Positions 1 through 9,316 of a DNA stretch of 64,000 bases are shown here, piece after piece. How positions within the stretch are numbered: the first letter of the stretch is position 1; each line of letters opens with the position of its first letter. Source of the DNA: Cacconaster sp045642485 (lineage in GTDB: Bacteria > Bacteroidota > Bacteroidia > Bacteroidales > UBA932); the NCBI GenBank assembly GCA_045642485.1, contig JAZUIV010000028.1, positions 14,408-78,407 of the forward strand, written 5' to 3'. The position numbers and the translations under genes were made by a program. The notes under the pieces are model-generated. The model saw only the letters and a program-made list of their open reading frames with translations. It made no database searches and was not told the origin of the DNA.

Positions 1-1763
1 ATTCCATAACTGTCTCGGACAACGGGCGCGGTATTCCTACCGGTATGCACGAAAAAGAGCACAGGAGTGCTCTCGAAGTTGTCCTGACTGTCCTCCACGC
101 CGGAGGAAAATTCAGCAAGGACAGTTACAAGGTATCCGGAGGTCTCCACGGAGTGGGCGTATCCTGTGTGAACGCACTGTCTTCTCACCTGACTGCGGAA
201 ATATGCCGCGAAGGCAAGGTATTCCGCCAGGAATATTCCAAGGGTAAGCCGCTCTATGACGTGAAGATGGTGGGAGAGACGGACAGGACCGGTACGACCA
301 TCACATTCAAGCCCGATGATGAGATTTTCACTGCATCCACTGTATATGATTACAACATTCTGGCCGGAAGGCTGCGCGAACTTGCTTTCCTGAACAAGGG
401 CGTCAGACTCTCCCTGAAGGACGACCGCCCCGGTGAGATTGAAACTGACGAAAACGGCAATCAGGTTGAAATCAAGAGAGGTGAGGTCTTTTATTCGGAA
501 AAGGGTCTGCTGGAGTTTGTCCAGTATCTGGACGGCGTGCGGGAAAAACTGACTGAAAGTCCGATTTGCCTGGAGACCAACAAAGTGATTCCAATCGAGG
601 TGGCGATGCAGTACAACACCGGCTTTACGGAGAATATCCACTCATATGTGAACAACATCAATACGATTGAGGGAGGAACCCATCTGACAGGATTCCGCCG
701 TGGTCTTACAACGACCCTCAAGGCATATGCGGATAAGAACGGGCTTCTTTCCAAACTGAAATTCGACTTGGACCCGGCCGATTTCCGCGAAGGCCTCACG
801 GCTGTGATTTCCGTCAAGGTGGCCGAACCTCAGTTTGAGGGGCAGACCAAGACGAAACTCGGCAACAGTGAAGTTTCAGCGGCAGTATCCCAGGCGGTGA
901 GCGCCGCGCTGGAACAGTATCTTGAGGAGAATCCGAAGGATGCCAAGGCAATCGTAGACAAGGTGGTCCTTGCGGCAACTGCACGTCACGCCGCACGCAA
1001 AGCTCGTGAGTTGGTTCAGAGGAAGACCGTAATGTCCGGTTCGGGGCTCCCCGGCAAGCTGGCTGACTGTTCGGACAGGGACCCCGCAAAATGCGAACTT
1101 TTCCTTGTTGAGGGTGATTCCGCAGGCGGAACGGCCAAGCAGGGCCGAAACCGCCAGTATCAGGCTATCCTTCCCCTCAGAGGAAAGATTCTCAACGTCG
1201 AGAAGGCTATGGAGCACCGCGCGTTCGAGAGCGAATCCATCCGCAACATCTACACCGCTCTCGGAGTGTTCGTAGGTACGGAGGATGATCCCAAGGCTCT
1301 CAACATATCGAAACTCCGCTATCATAAAATCATAATTATGACCGATGCCGATGTCGATGGAAGCCATATCGCGACTTTGATTCTGACATTCTTCTTCCGC
1401 TATATGCCTGACCTTATCCGCAACGGGTATGTCTATATCGCAACGCCCCCTTTGTTCAGGGTAAAGAAAGGGAAGGAAGAGGTCTATTGCTGGACTGAAG
1501 CCGAGAGAAGCGCTGCAATCGAGCAAATCGGCAAGGGCAAGGAGACTGGAGTTCTTGTTTCGAGATACAAAGGTCTTGGAGAGATGGACGCCGAGCAACT
1601 GTGGGCTACAACTATGGATCCTGAAACCAGAATACTGCGTCAGGTCCAGATAGAGAATGCCGCCGAGGCCGACCGCATCTTTTCGATGCTTATGGGCGAT
1701 GACGTACCGCCGCGCAGAGAGTTTATCGAGCAGAATGCAAAGTATGCCAATATTGATGCCTGA
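1..1763 (+). CDS. gyrB: DNA gyrase subunit B, 5'-truncated by the window edge
   Basis: ATP-binding subunit of the type II topoisomerase that supercoils DNA with GyrA. The reading frame is already open at base 3, where it reads VSDNGRGIPTG, part of the GHKL ATPase site, so the true start lies upstream and about 100 or more N-terminal residues are missing. Downstream come the transducer domain, the TOPRIM domain (VEGDSAGG and the metal-binding DADVDGSH) and PLRGKILNVE, followed by the usual GyrB tail ending in NAKYANIDA. The next gene starts 17 bp after the stop on the same strand. Family assignment is secure. ParE is the only close alternative, but the tail with ETRILRQVQIENA favours GyrB. Confidence 0.96.
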   Translation, partial: SITVSDNGRGIPTGMHEKEHRSALEVVLTVLHAGGKFSKDSYKVSGGLHGVGVSCVNALSSHLTAEICREGKVFRQEYSKGKPLYDVKMVGETDRTGTTITFKPDDEIFTASTVYDYNILAGRLRELAFLNKGVRLSLKDDRPGEIETDENGNQVEIKRGEVFYSEKGLLEFVQYLDGVREKLTESPICLETNKVIPIEVAMQYNTGFTENIHSYVNNINTIEGGTHLTGFRRGLTTTLKAYADKNGLLSKLKFDLDPADFREGLTAVISVKVAEPQFEGQTKTKLGNSEVSAAVSQAVSAALEQYLEENPKDAKAIVDKVVLAATARHAARKARELVQRKTVMSGSGLPGKLADCSDRDPAKCELFLVEGDSAGGTAKQGRNRQYQAILPLRGKILNVEKAMEHRAFESESIRNIYTALGVFVGTEDDPKALNISKLRYHKIIIMTDADVDGSHIATLILTFFFRYMPDLIRNGYVYIATPPLFRVKKGKEEVYCWTEAERSAAIEQIGKGKETGVLVSRYKGLGEMDAEQLWATTMDPETRILRQVQIENAAEADRIFSMLMGDDVPPRREFIEQNAKYANIDA

Positions 1764-1780
1764 TTTCTGTTGTCCCGGAT

Positions 1781-3811
1781 GTGTATATGAAATACCGTTG
1801 GACATATTTATGGCTGTCACTCCTTTTCCTGGCGATGGTGCTTTTGTACCCGCGCGAAGGGAAGTTCGAGTATGAATACCAGAAGGGGAGCCCGTGGGTC
1901 TATCCGACGCTGATAACCTCGTTTGATTTTCCTATTCTCAAAACGGAGCAGGAACTTTTCGATGAGATGGAACAGCGGTCTGAATCCAAGACCGATTACT
2001 ACAACTTCGAGGCTTCAATCGCTTCGAAAAAGTTGTCCCAGTTCACACACTCCGCCCTTGCCGCCGGAATCAAGCCTTCCGCTGTCGAACGTCTGTCGAA
2101 AAAAATCGGCAATGCGTATGAAGAAGGCATAATCGCAGATTCTGAAGATGAAGTCCCGGCATACAAGACAATCATTATCAAGAAGAACAAAAGGATGGTC
2201 GAGGTTCCCCTCCAGGAGGTTCCCACCGTCTCGGATGTCTATGACGAAGTCTGCGGGACTGTACGTACCCTGTTCCAGGCATCTGTCTGCGATTCCATCA
2301 TCAACGTACTCAACATACGCGGGGCCATTTCTCCCAATCTGTTCTACGATGACTATACCACAAAGATTGCCCATCGTGAATCCGTGAGTTTGGTCTCGCC
2401 GACAAAGGGGATGGTCTATACCGGCCAGCTCATCGTCTCCAACGGAGAACTGATAACACCCGAAATATTCCAGATTCTCGAATCGTACAAAGCCGAGTAC
2501 ATAAGCAACTTCGGCTTCTCCGGATCCCGCTTCGCGCTCTGGTCGAGCCACGTGCTTATGTCGCTGCTGCTTGTCCTCATACTCTTCCTGTGCATCTCAT
2601 TCTCCGGCGAAAATATGCTGACTGACGGCAGAAAACTGCAGTTCATACTTCTTCAGGGCCTGATAGTCTTTTCCGTTACCGTTCAGATTTATATCTACAA
2701 CCGGGATCTTCTCCCGATGATGCCTTTTGCCGTGGCGGCGATGTTTGTCAACGCCTTTTTCAAGAAATCGACCACGGCGATTCTATACCCGGCTCTTCTC
2801 CTGCCTGTCCTTGTGATTCCGGAAAGGGGAGTTGAACTTTATATGGTCAACCTGACCGGCGGAATGCTTATCCTGTTTACAAGAAGATTCTTCTACCGTG
2901 GTTGGCAGATTTTTATAAATGCAGGTATTGCTTTCCTGGGGATGTTTGCTATGATGCTTTCGTTCGGACTGTCGTCCGGTATGAGTTTCGCTCAGATGAT
3001 GAAATCCCATTATCTGCTGTTTACTGCAATCAATGCAATCGGTTCGGTCGCTCTGTACCAGTTTGTCTATCTTTTCGAGAAAGTATTCGGTTTCGTCTCA
3101 TATTCAAAACTCAGGGATCTCGCCGACACCGGCAACCCGTTGCTTCAACAGTTGCAGCATACTGCGCCCGGTACCTTCCAGCACTCGATGCAGGTTGCCA
3201 ACATTGCCGAGAATGCTGCCAGAAAGATAGGGGCAAATGACTTGCTTGTCAGAGTGGGGGCTCTTTACCACGATGTTGGAAAAATTGAGAACCCTCTGTG
3301 TTTCATAGAGAATACGGCCTCTGGGGTGAACTTCCACGCATACCTTTCTCCCAGAGAGAGTGCATCTGCCATAATCAAGCACGTGGATGACGGGATGGAT
3401 ATAGCTGACAGGAATTCCCTGCCTTCCGTAATCTCTGATTTCATCAGGACACATCACGGAACCACAGTGGTGGAATATTTCTTCAACGAGTACTGCAATC
3501 GCGGTGGAAACCCGGATGATAAAAGCAGATTCTCATACCACGGTATGCTTCCTCAAACAAAGGAACAGGCTATTGTAATGCTTGCCGATGCTGTTGAGGC
3601 CGCATCCAGGACCCTAAAGAACTATAGTGAAGAAAACGTTTCCGCGCTTGTTGACGGAATATTCGAGGCCAAGCACGAGGAGGGGCAGTTCGTTCAGGCT
3701 GACATTTCCTACAAGGAACTGAACATTGTAGCTGAGTCATTCAAGACCTACCTGCAGCACGTTTACCATCAAAGAATCTCTTACCCTTCGCGTAAAGAGC
3801 CGCGGCAATAG
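1781..3811 (+). CDS. 7TM-HD domain phosphodiesterase (PgpH/YqfF type, probable c-di-AMP hydrolase)
   Basis: Membrane protein of 676 aa. An N-terminal transmembrane segment is followed by an extracytoplasmic region of roughly 220 residues, then a block of several membrane helices (about 255-440) and a cytosolic HD domain with LYHDVGKI near residue 495. This is the architecture of 7TMR-HDED/PgpH proteins, which in Firmicutes hydrolyse cyclic di-AMP; the same substrate here is inference. The start could be 1781 or the ATG at 1787; both give a short N-terminus before the first helix. It follows gyrB closely and its last 71 bases overlap the end of the oppositely oriented lnt gene. The conserved C-terminal part VYHQRISYP lies inside that overlap. 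Confidence 0.88.
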   Translation: MYMKYRWTYLWLSLLFLAMVLLYPREGKFEYEYQKGSPWVYPTLITSFDFPILKTEQELFDEMEQRSESKTDYYNFEASIASKKLSQFTHSALAAGIKPSAVERLSKKIGNAYEEGIIADSEDEVPAYKTIIIKKNKRMVEVPLQEVPTVSDVYDEVCGTVRTLFQASVCDSIINVLNIRGAISPNLFYDDYTTKIAHRESVSLVSPTKGMVYTGQLIVSNGELITPEIFQILESYKAEYISNFGFSGSRFALWSSHVLMSLLLVLILFLCISFSGENMLTDGRKLQFILLQGLIVFSVTVQIYIYNRDLLPMMPFAVAAMFVNAFFKKSTTAILYPALLLPVLVIPERGVELYMVNLTGGMLILFTRRFFYRGWQIFINAGIAFLGMFAMMLSFGLSSGMSFAQMMKSHYLLFTAINAIGSVALYQFVYLFEKVFGFVSYSKLRDLADTGNPLLQQLQHTAPGTFQHSMQVANIAENAARKIGANDLLVRVGALYHDVGKIENPLCFIENTASGVNFHAYLSPRESASAIIKHVDDGMDIADRNSLPSVISDFIRTHHGTTVVEYFFNEYCNRGGNPDDKSRFSYHGMLPQTKEQAIVMLADAVEAASRTLKNYSEENVSALVDGIFEAKHEEGQFVQADISYKELNIVAESFKTYLQHVYHQRISYPSRKEPRQ

Positions 3812-5345
3812 AGAGAAGAAATGCCAGAGCACAGAATCTGCCCGTCACGTCACCGTAACAGGCGAAGGGGGTTATATCCGTACGGGAGTATGCTTCCGCT
3901 TTGAATGAATCCTCCTTCCACCATCCTGTGGAGTGCAGAACGCGTCCTCTCTGGTCAATATGACCTGAAATGCCCGTATTTGCGGCCTGTATTATGTCAC
4001 GCCTGTATTCGATGGCTCTCAGCCTCGCGTAATTGAAGTGCTGGTGATAGCCGGGTGTGTCGCCCCACCAGCCGTCATTGGTGATTACAGTCATAAATCC
4101 GGCACCGTCTTTCACTGCGTCCCTGCAATAGTCTCCGTAGATGGATTCATAGCATATCATCGCTCCAACCTTGTGTTTCCCGCAGGGTATGGCTTCCATC
4201 TTTTCCTGCGTGGCGTAACTTGAGGCGGAGCCGCCGAATTTTTCGAGGACCGCGCCGAAGAACGGCAGGATGTCGGAGTAGGGAACTATCTCCACACCGG
4301 GTACGAGTTTGGATTTGAAATAGTGCCCGCAAACTCCGGAGCTGTCAAGTACCAGTGCCGTGTTGTATGAATCATACCATAATCCGTTTCTCAACTGTTT
4401 CGAACTCCGGCCCGGTCTCAGGGCTGTTTTGTAGAAACGGTTAGTGAGTGCTCCCAGAAGCATCTTCGTGTCCCCCTTTGAAGCGAGAAAATCCCTGTAT
4501 CCGGAAATGGAGGGGTTGGAAAGCGGATAATCTATGTCAACGTTGTAGGTGAAGGTTTCCGGGGTCACTATGAGTTCGGTGGAAGGGGTGATGCATCTGT
4601 CGGCAAGATCCAGCAACTTCGCGTCCAGAACTTCCTGCCCGATTACCCCGTATTTTGCGAACGGATCGACGTTCGGCTGGACAACGACAATTTCCACGGG
4701 TTCCCCTTCTTCCTCGAAGGTGTGATAACGGACCAGGGAATATGTGACGGGAATCAGGACCAGAGCGGCGGACATAGAACACAGAAGTCTCTTCTTTCGC
4801 TTTTCTTCAGCCTTTATTGTCAGGAATATCAATATGTTACACAGGAGAATCCAGAAAGTTCCCCCGGTGGTCCCGAGGATATCGTACCACTGCACCGCCT
4901 CAGTCGAGCCGGCAAACGAGTTTCCCAAGGCAAGCCAGGGCCAGGAGAGTTCTATTTCATAATAGACGTGTTCCCAGGCGGTCCAGAATACGGCAAAGAA
5001 GAGGAGAGAGGCGCCTGCCCCGTTGCGTTTTCCATACCATCCGGCAATGGCGAATATTGCGGTCATCTGCAATGCGTTCAGGATTATCGCCGCCGCCGCC
5101 CCTACCGGAGAGACGTTCCATATCCACCAGGTGGTCAGGATATTGAACAGCAGGAAAGCGGAATAGTAAATCCCAAATTTGCCCTTCCGCCCCTCCCTGT
5201 TAAACTTTTCGGCCAGCAGGAACAATGGAACGAACGCTGCCAGAGAAAGAATTCCGGTGTGGGGAATCAGGTAAGGAAACGCGGACAGCAATGCGAATGC
5301 CGCCACGCAAACGGGGACTTTCCAGCCGGAGTGGATATTCATCAT
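3741..5345 (-). CDS. lnt: Apolipoprotein N-acyltransferase
   Basis: Inner-membrane enzyme that adds the third acyl chain to lipoproteins, the last step of lipoprotein maturation. The protein has 534 aa: about six membrane helices at the N-terminus, a periplasmic nitrilase-like domain, and one C-terminal helix. The Glu-Lys-Cys triad is visible as VTPETF (about residue 263), KSKLVPG (about 345) and MICYES (about 397), at spacings like those of the E. coli enzyme. Its start codon lies 5 bp after a perfect -7 box, so the mRNA is probably leaderless. An ATG codon immediately follows the first one; either may be used. The 3' end overlaps the convergent HD-domain gene by 71 bp. The lipoproteins in this window would be substrates. 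Confidence 0.93.
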   Translation of the reverse strand: MMNIHSGWKVPVCVAAFALLSAFPYLIPHTGILSLAAFVPLFLLAEKFNREGRKGKFGIYYSAFLLFNILTTWWIWNVSPVGAAAAIILNALQMTAIFAIAGWYGKRNGAGASLLFFAVFWTAWEHVYYEIELSWPWLALGNSFAGSTEAVQWYDILGTTGGTFWILLCNILIFLTIKAEEKRKKRLLCSMSAALVLIPVTYSLVRYHTFEEEGEPVEIVVVQPNVDPFAKYGVIGQEVLDAKLLDLADRCITPSTELIVTPETFTYNVDIDYPLSNPSISGYRDFLASKGDTKMLLGALTNRFYKTALRPGRSSKQLRNGLWYDSYNTALVLDSSGVCGHYFKSKLVPGVEIVPYSDILPFFGAVLEKFGGSASSYATQEKMEAIPCGKHKVGAMICYESIYGDYCRDAVKDGAGFMTVITNDGWWGDTPGYHQHFNYARLRAIEYRRDIIQAANTGISGHIDQRGRVLHSTGWWKEDSFKAEAYSRTDITPFACYGDVTGRFCALAFLLSIAAALYAKGKRFFDGKRAAGRS

Positions 5346-5350
5346 AACTC

Positions 5351-5358
5351 CAAATATA
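5351..5358 (-). promoter_or_regulatory. -7 promoter box TATATTTG for lnt
   Basis: The minus strand reads TATATTTG, a perfect match to the Bacteroidota -7 consensus TAnnTTTG, followed after 5 nt by the lnt start codon. The predicted transcription start is at or within a few bases of the ATG. Confidence 0.7.
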
Positions 5359-5411
5359 GCAAGAATCTGCGTTTAAATAACTGCTGGAACGTTTTTTTTG
5401 TAACAAAATAT

Positions 5412-5419
5412 TATCTTTG
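5412..5419 (+). promoter_or_regulatory. -7 promoter box TATCTTTG for the LysE-feoB operon
   Basis: TATCTTTG matches TAnnTTTG. It lies 24 nt before the ATG at 5444 and overlaps an in-frame upstream TTG. This argues that translation starts at 5444 rather than at that TTG. Confidence 0.7.
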
Positions 5420-5443
5420 CAGGTTAATGTAACCCTGAAATCA

Positions 5444-6103
5444 ATGATAGAGATATTCCTGAAGTCGATTCTCGTAGGATTCTTCGCGGCTATGCCGCTG
5501 GGCCCGATTGCCATACTTGCCCTTCAGAAAACACTTAGCGGAGGGTGGCGGACAGGGTTTTCCGTGGGTTTCGGCTCATCTTTCGGGGATACTCTCTACG
5601 CTGCAATCTCAGTCCTGTCAATAGCTTTCATAAGCCAGTTCCTTGATGATCACAAGGCTTGGGTATTGGTTGTGGGCGGAGCAATCATTCTGTTCATCGG
5701 CTTTGGAATAATGCTGACCAATCCTGTGGCTGAAATCCGTCAGAAAAACCAGAAGAAGAAAAAAGGCTTTTTCAAGAACGGTATTCTCCAGGCAACTTCC
5801 CAGGGATTCCTGATGACTCTGGCCAATCCCGGAGCTTTGGTGCTGATGCTCGGCATTGTCGCCTTTTTCAAACTGGATTTGGGCTCGGCTCCTTCCTATT
5901 ACGCGGGAGTGGTATCTTCCATAGTGGGAGTCTTCATCGGAACAAATTCCTGGTGGATGGCATTCATTTCCGTAATTAATCTGTTCAGAAAAAAGTTCAG
6001 ATTGCGTCAGTTGATAGTGATAAACCGCATTTCAGGAGTTGTAATTGCGGTGCTTGGTGCAGTTTCGGCGATACAGGGCATTATTAGATTGATGGAAATA
6101 TGA
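5444..6103 (+). CDS. LysE/RhtB-family transporter
   Basis: Small inner-membrane transporter of 219 aa with about six hydrophobic helices and the N-terminal MPLGPIAI typical of LysE/RhtB exporters, which pump out amino acids or related small molecules. The substrate cannot be told from sequence. I chose ATG 5444 because the upstream in-frame TTG (5417) lies inside the promoter box. Its stop overlaps the start of the feoA-feoB gene by 4 bp (ATGA), so the two are translationally coupled. A possible link of this exporter to iron is suggested only by that coupling. Confidence 0.85.
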   Translation: MIEIFLKSILVGFFAAMPLGPIAILALQKTLSGGWRTGFSVGFGSSFGDTLYAAISVLSIAFISQFLDDHKAWVLVVGGAIILFIGFGIMLTNPVAEIRQKNQKKKKGFFKNGILQATSQGFLMTLANPGALVLMLGIVAFFKLDLGSAPSYYAGVVSSIVGVFIGTNSWWMAFISVINLFRKKFRLRQLIVINRISGVVIAVLGAVSAIQGIIRLMEI

Positions 6104-8394
6104 CACTCAAAGACCTGAAAGCAGGACAGACTGCTGTTGTGACGGCAGTCGGAGGTCAAGGCGCACTGCGTCAGCATTTTCTGGATATGGGAATTATCCC
6201 CGGGGTGGCAATGAGATTCATAAAGACTGCCCCTATGGGTGACCCGATGGAGTTCCGCCTGAACGGTTACACACTTACCCTCAGGTCCGACGATGCCCGT
6301 GAAATATCTGTTTCGGAATTTTCCTCCTCGGATATTCCCGCAGTGGATACAGTCCCGGAGGAACGCTCCTCAAGGGCTGCCTATTCCCACCCGGGACTTG
6401 GAGAGGACGGAGTCCATCACAACAGGAAGGACGAACATCCCCTTCCCGCCGGGACAAAGCTTTCCTTTGCTCTTGTGGGCAATCAGGACAGCGGGAAGAC
6501 AACTCTCTTCAACCAGATGAAAAAGGAGGATTTTTCAGTCACGGATCTTCCCGGCATCTACTCCCTTTCCCCGTTCAGCAACGATGAAGTTGTAACACGT
6601 GATTTCATTTTGAAGAAGCGCCCCCACGGCATTATCAACATTGTGGATGCTTCCAATATCGGGCGCAATTTATACCTGACCCTTCAGCTGATTGAGCTTG
6701 GCATTCCTATGGTGGTGGCACTCAATATGATGGATGAAGTTTCCGCCAACGGAGGCGCGATTCTGGTCAATGAAATGGAAGGAATGTTGGGAGTGCCGGT
6801 CATTCCCATTTCAGCGGTCAAAGGGAGGGGAATAGGGGAGTTGGTCGAGCACGCCAGGCACGTCGCCCAATACGTTGAAGCACCTTTAAGAAATGATTTC
6901 TGCGGTTCCGATGCGCGTGGAGGCGCAGTTCACCGCTGCATACACGCGATTATGCACCTGATAGAGGATCACGCTTCCCGCGCCGGCATTCCCTGCCGTT
7001 TCGCCGCCACCAAACTCGTGGAGGGCGACCGGGATATTCTGGATTCTCTTGAACTGGACAGCAATGAGAAGGAGATGCTCGAGCATCTTGTCTCTCAAAT
7101 GGAGAGCGAAAGAGGACTGGACCGCAATGCGGCCATTGCAGAGATGAGGTTCGATTTCATCTCCCGTCTGTGCGCGGCAACGGTGATACGGCCTGCGGAA
7201 AGCCGCCAGCAGAAACGCAGCCAGCGTCTTGACAGGATTCTCACGGGAAGGTTCACGGCGCTTCCTTCCATGCTGCTGATAGTGGCGTCTCTTTTCTTTC
7301 TGACGTTCGGCCCCGTGGGGAGTACTCTGGAAAACCTCCTCAAGAATTTCATAGGGTGGCTTTGGTCGGAAACGGACGCTTTGTTGTCGGCCTATGGCCT
7401 TAATCCTGTCGTTCAGTCTCTTGTGACGGACGGTATTTTCAACGGCGTGGGGACTGTCTTATGTTTCCTGCCCTACATCATAATCCTTTTCTTCTGCCTT
7501 TCGATTATGGAGGACAGCGGATATATGGCCCGGGTTGCCTTTGTGATGGATTCTCTGCTCAGGAAAATCGGTCTTTCCGGCGGCAGCATCGTACCTATGC
7601 TGTCCGGTTTCGGATGCACTGTCCCAGCAGTTATGGCGACCAGGACCCTCCCTTCCGTGAGGGACCGCAAGATGACGATTCTTCTGATTCCCTTTATGAG
7701 TTGCTCGTCCAAATTGCCGGTATATACTCTTTTGGCGGCGGCCTTTCTGTCAGGTTCGGCCACTTTCCTCATACCCGGCCTATATCTTTTCGGAATATTG
7801 TGCGGGGTTATGGTAGCCTTCCTGTTCCGCAAGACCATTTTCAAGGGTGAACCCGTCCCGTTTGTGATGGAACTGCCTCCATACAGGCTGCCTTCCCTGA
7901 AGAATGTGATGAGGCTCCTGTGGGAGAAGGCCAGGGATTTTGTCACAAATGCATTTACCGTGATTTTTGTGGCCTCCATTGTCATCTGGTTCCTGCAGAC
8001 GTTCGATTTCCGTATCAATGTGGTTTCCGATCCCGAAGATAGTATGCTGGCCGTGATTTCGGGTTTTGTCGCTCCTCTGTTCACCCCTTTGGGGTTCGGC
8101 AACTGGCAGGTGTCAACGGCCCTGATAACCGGTTTTATGGCTAAGGAGAGCGTGGTGTCCACTTTGTCAGTCCTTCTGGGGCAGGGGGCTGCGGCTCTGT
8201 CTTCGTTCCTTCCGCCGGCGGCCCTGCTTTCACTGCTTGTATTCATCCTTCTCTATACGCCGTGTGTAGCCTCGATTTCCGTTGTAAAACGTGAACTCGG
8301 GTTCAAATGGGCCACTGGGATGGTTGTCCTTCAGTGTCTTGTGGCATATGCCGCCGCATATGTCGTGTACACCCTTGCCCTGCTTATACTATGA
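6100..8394 (+). CDS. feoB: Ferrous iron transporter, FeoA-FeoB fusion
   Basis: Inner-membrane Fe(II) uptake protein of 764 aa. Residues 1-75 form a FeoA (SH3-like) domain. A cytosolic G domain follows with G1 GNQDSGKTT (about 127-135), G3 DLPG (about 149) and G4 NMMD (about 209). The rest is the multi-helix permease with two Gate regions, including SGFGCTVPAVMATR. FeoA-FeoB fusions are common in Bacteroidota. The G1 loop has Gln-Asp where most FeoB proteins have Pro-Asn. The gene overlaps both neighbours by 4 bp, giving an operon of LysE-type exporter, feoAB and the Cys-rich partner. Confidence 0.95.
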   Translation: MTLKDLKAGQTAVVTAVGGQGALRQHFLDMGIIPGVAMRFIKTAPMGDPMEFRLNGYTLTLRSDDAREISVSEFSSSDIPAVDTVPEERSSRAAYSHPGLGEDGVHHNRKDEHPLPAGTKLSFALVGNQDSGKTTLFNQMKKEDFSVTDLPGIYSLSPFSNDEVVTRDFILKKRPHGIINIVDASNIGRNLYLTLQLIELGIPMVVALNMMDEVSANGGAILVNEMEGMLGVPVIPISAVKGRGIGELVEHARHVAQYVEAPLRNDFCGSDARGGAVHRCIHAIMHLIEDHASRAGIPCRFAATKLVEGDRDILDSLELDSNEKEMLEHLVSQMESERGLDRNAAIAEMRFDFISRLCAATVIRPAESRQQKRSQRLDRILTGRFTALPSMLLIVASLFFLTFGPVGSTLENLLKNFIGWLWSETDALLSAYGLNPVVQSLVTDGIFNGVGTVLCFLPYIIILFFCLSIMEDSGYMARVAFVMDSLLRKIGLSGGSIVPMLSGFGCTVPAVMATRTLPSVRDRKMTILLIPFMSCSSKLPVYTLLAAAFLSGSATFLIPGLYLFGILCGVMVAFLFRKTIFKGEPVPFVMELPPYRLPSLKNVMRLLWEKARDFVTNAFTVIFVASIVIWFLQTFDFRINVVSDPEDSMLAVISGFVAPLFTPLGFGNWQVSTALITGFMAKESVVSTLSVLLGQGAAALSSFLPPAALLSLLVFILLYTPCVASISVVKRELGFKWATGMVVLQCLVAYAAAYVVYTLALLIL

Positions 8395-8531
8395 ATGCCT
8401 TGACGGTCATATTCATTGTTCTGATTGCGGTCGCCTTCGCGGCGGCTCTGATTCATATTTTCCGCCGCGGTTCCGGGTGCTCCGGTTGTCCGATATCAAC
8501 TCTCTGCCCCAAACGTTCCTGCAAGAAATAA
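8391..8531 (+). CDS. FeoB-associated Cys-rich membrane protein
   Basis: A 46-aa protein beginning at the ATG that overlaps the feoB stop (ATGA). It has one hydrophobic helix (about residues 4-23) followed by a basic, Cys-rich tail with CSGC, a Cys in STLCPKRS and a Cys near the end. This matches the small FeoB-associated Cys-rich proteins that follow feoB in many bacteria and may bind iron or stabilise the transporter. A longer reading with an upstream start inside feoB is possible but unlikely, given the precise 4-bp coupling. Confidence 0.85.
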   Translation: MNALTVIFIVLIAVAFAAALIHIFRRGSGCSGCPISTLCPKRSCKK

Positions 8532-8548
8532 TTTCAAAAAATCTTCTG

Positions 8549-9313
8549 ATGAGACTGAGCAAATATATCTCCTATTTCTATTACATCCCTCTGCTGGTAA
8601 GCTGCTGCAATCTTCCGGAGAAGATTTCGTATGTGGAGGTGAACGGTCAGAAACTGCTTTATTCCGTGAGAGGGCCGGAGGATGGATATCCTGTTGTCCT
8701 GATGCATGGCAACGGGGGATCCCACAAGAGTATGGCTACCCAGCAGATACAACTGGCAAAAGCCGGATACAGAGTGTATTGTCCCGATTCGAGAGGGCAG
8801 GGGGCCAATGAACCTATAGAAGAATACCATTATGCCGACATGGCCGAGGATTGCTGGCAGTTCATTCAGAAACTTGGCCTGGAGAAACCGGTTGTCGGCG
8901 GGTGGAGCGACGGCGGTATCAATACTCTTCTCCTTGAGATGGCCCATCCCGGGACTTGCGCCGCAATCATAGTGGCGGGAGCCAACCTGTTCCCGGACTG
9001 CGGAGAAGGTTTTGAGGAGTTCAAGGCGTGGATTCTCGAACAGGGGACTCCTCTTGTGATGATGATGCTGAATGAACCGCATATCGAACCTGCCGACCTT
9101 TCCGCCATCAAATGCCCCGCGCTGATTACCGTGGGCGGCAAAGACCTGATTTCGGTGGAGCATACCGAGTTGATTGCGAATTCAATTCCGGGTTCGGAAC
9201 TGATTGTCTTCAAGGGAGCTTCCCACAGCAGTTACATCAAGCGTAACCCCCGTCTCGGACGCGCTTCAATCGCATTTCTCAAGAAAAACTCCATATCTAC
9301 ATTGAAAAACTGA
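8549..9313 (+). CDS. Alpha/beta-hydrolase lipoprotein
   Basis: Predicted hydrolase of 254 aa. A lipobox-like LLVSCC near residue 18 suggests a lipid anchor. An oxyanion-region motif MHGNGGSH is followed by the nucleophile elbow GWSDGG, an acid GGKD and the catalytic His in GASHSS, so the Ser-Asp-His triad looks complete. The substrate is unknown; esters and small amides are typical for this fold. I chose ATG 8549 because it gives a clean signal sequence. The longer reading from 8291 overlaps feoB and the Cys-rich gene. The GH130 gene follows after 3 bp, so the two are probably co-transcribed. Confidence 0.8.
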   Translation: MRLSKYISYFYYIPLLVSCCNLPEKISYVEVNGQKLLYSVRGPEDGYPVVLMHGNGGSHKSMATQQIQLAKAGYRVYCPDSRGQGANEPIEEYHYADMAEDCWQFIQKLGLEKPVVGGWSDGGINTLLLEMAHPGTCAAIIVAGANLFPDCGEGFEEFKAWILEQGTPLVMMMLNEPHIEPADLSAIKCPALITVGGKDLISVEHTELIANSIPGSELIVFKGASHSSYIKRNPRLGRASIAFLKKNSISTLKN

Positions 9314-9316
9314 ATT

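Noticed and set aside
876..1820. 314-aa open frame antisense to gyrB
   Set aside because: It lies fully opposite conserved gyrB coding sequence and its translation shows no recognisable domain or start signal; a shadow of GC-rich codons.
8291..8548. N-terminal extension of the alpha/beta-hydrolase frame
   Set aside because: It overlaps feoB and the Cys-rich gene in another frame; the ATG at 8549 gives a proper lipoprotein signal.
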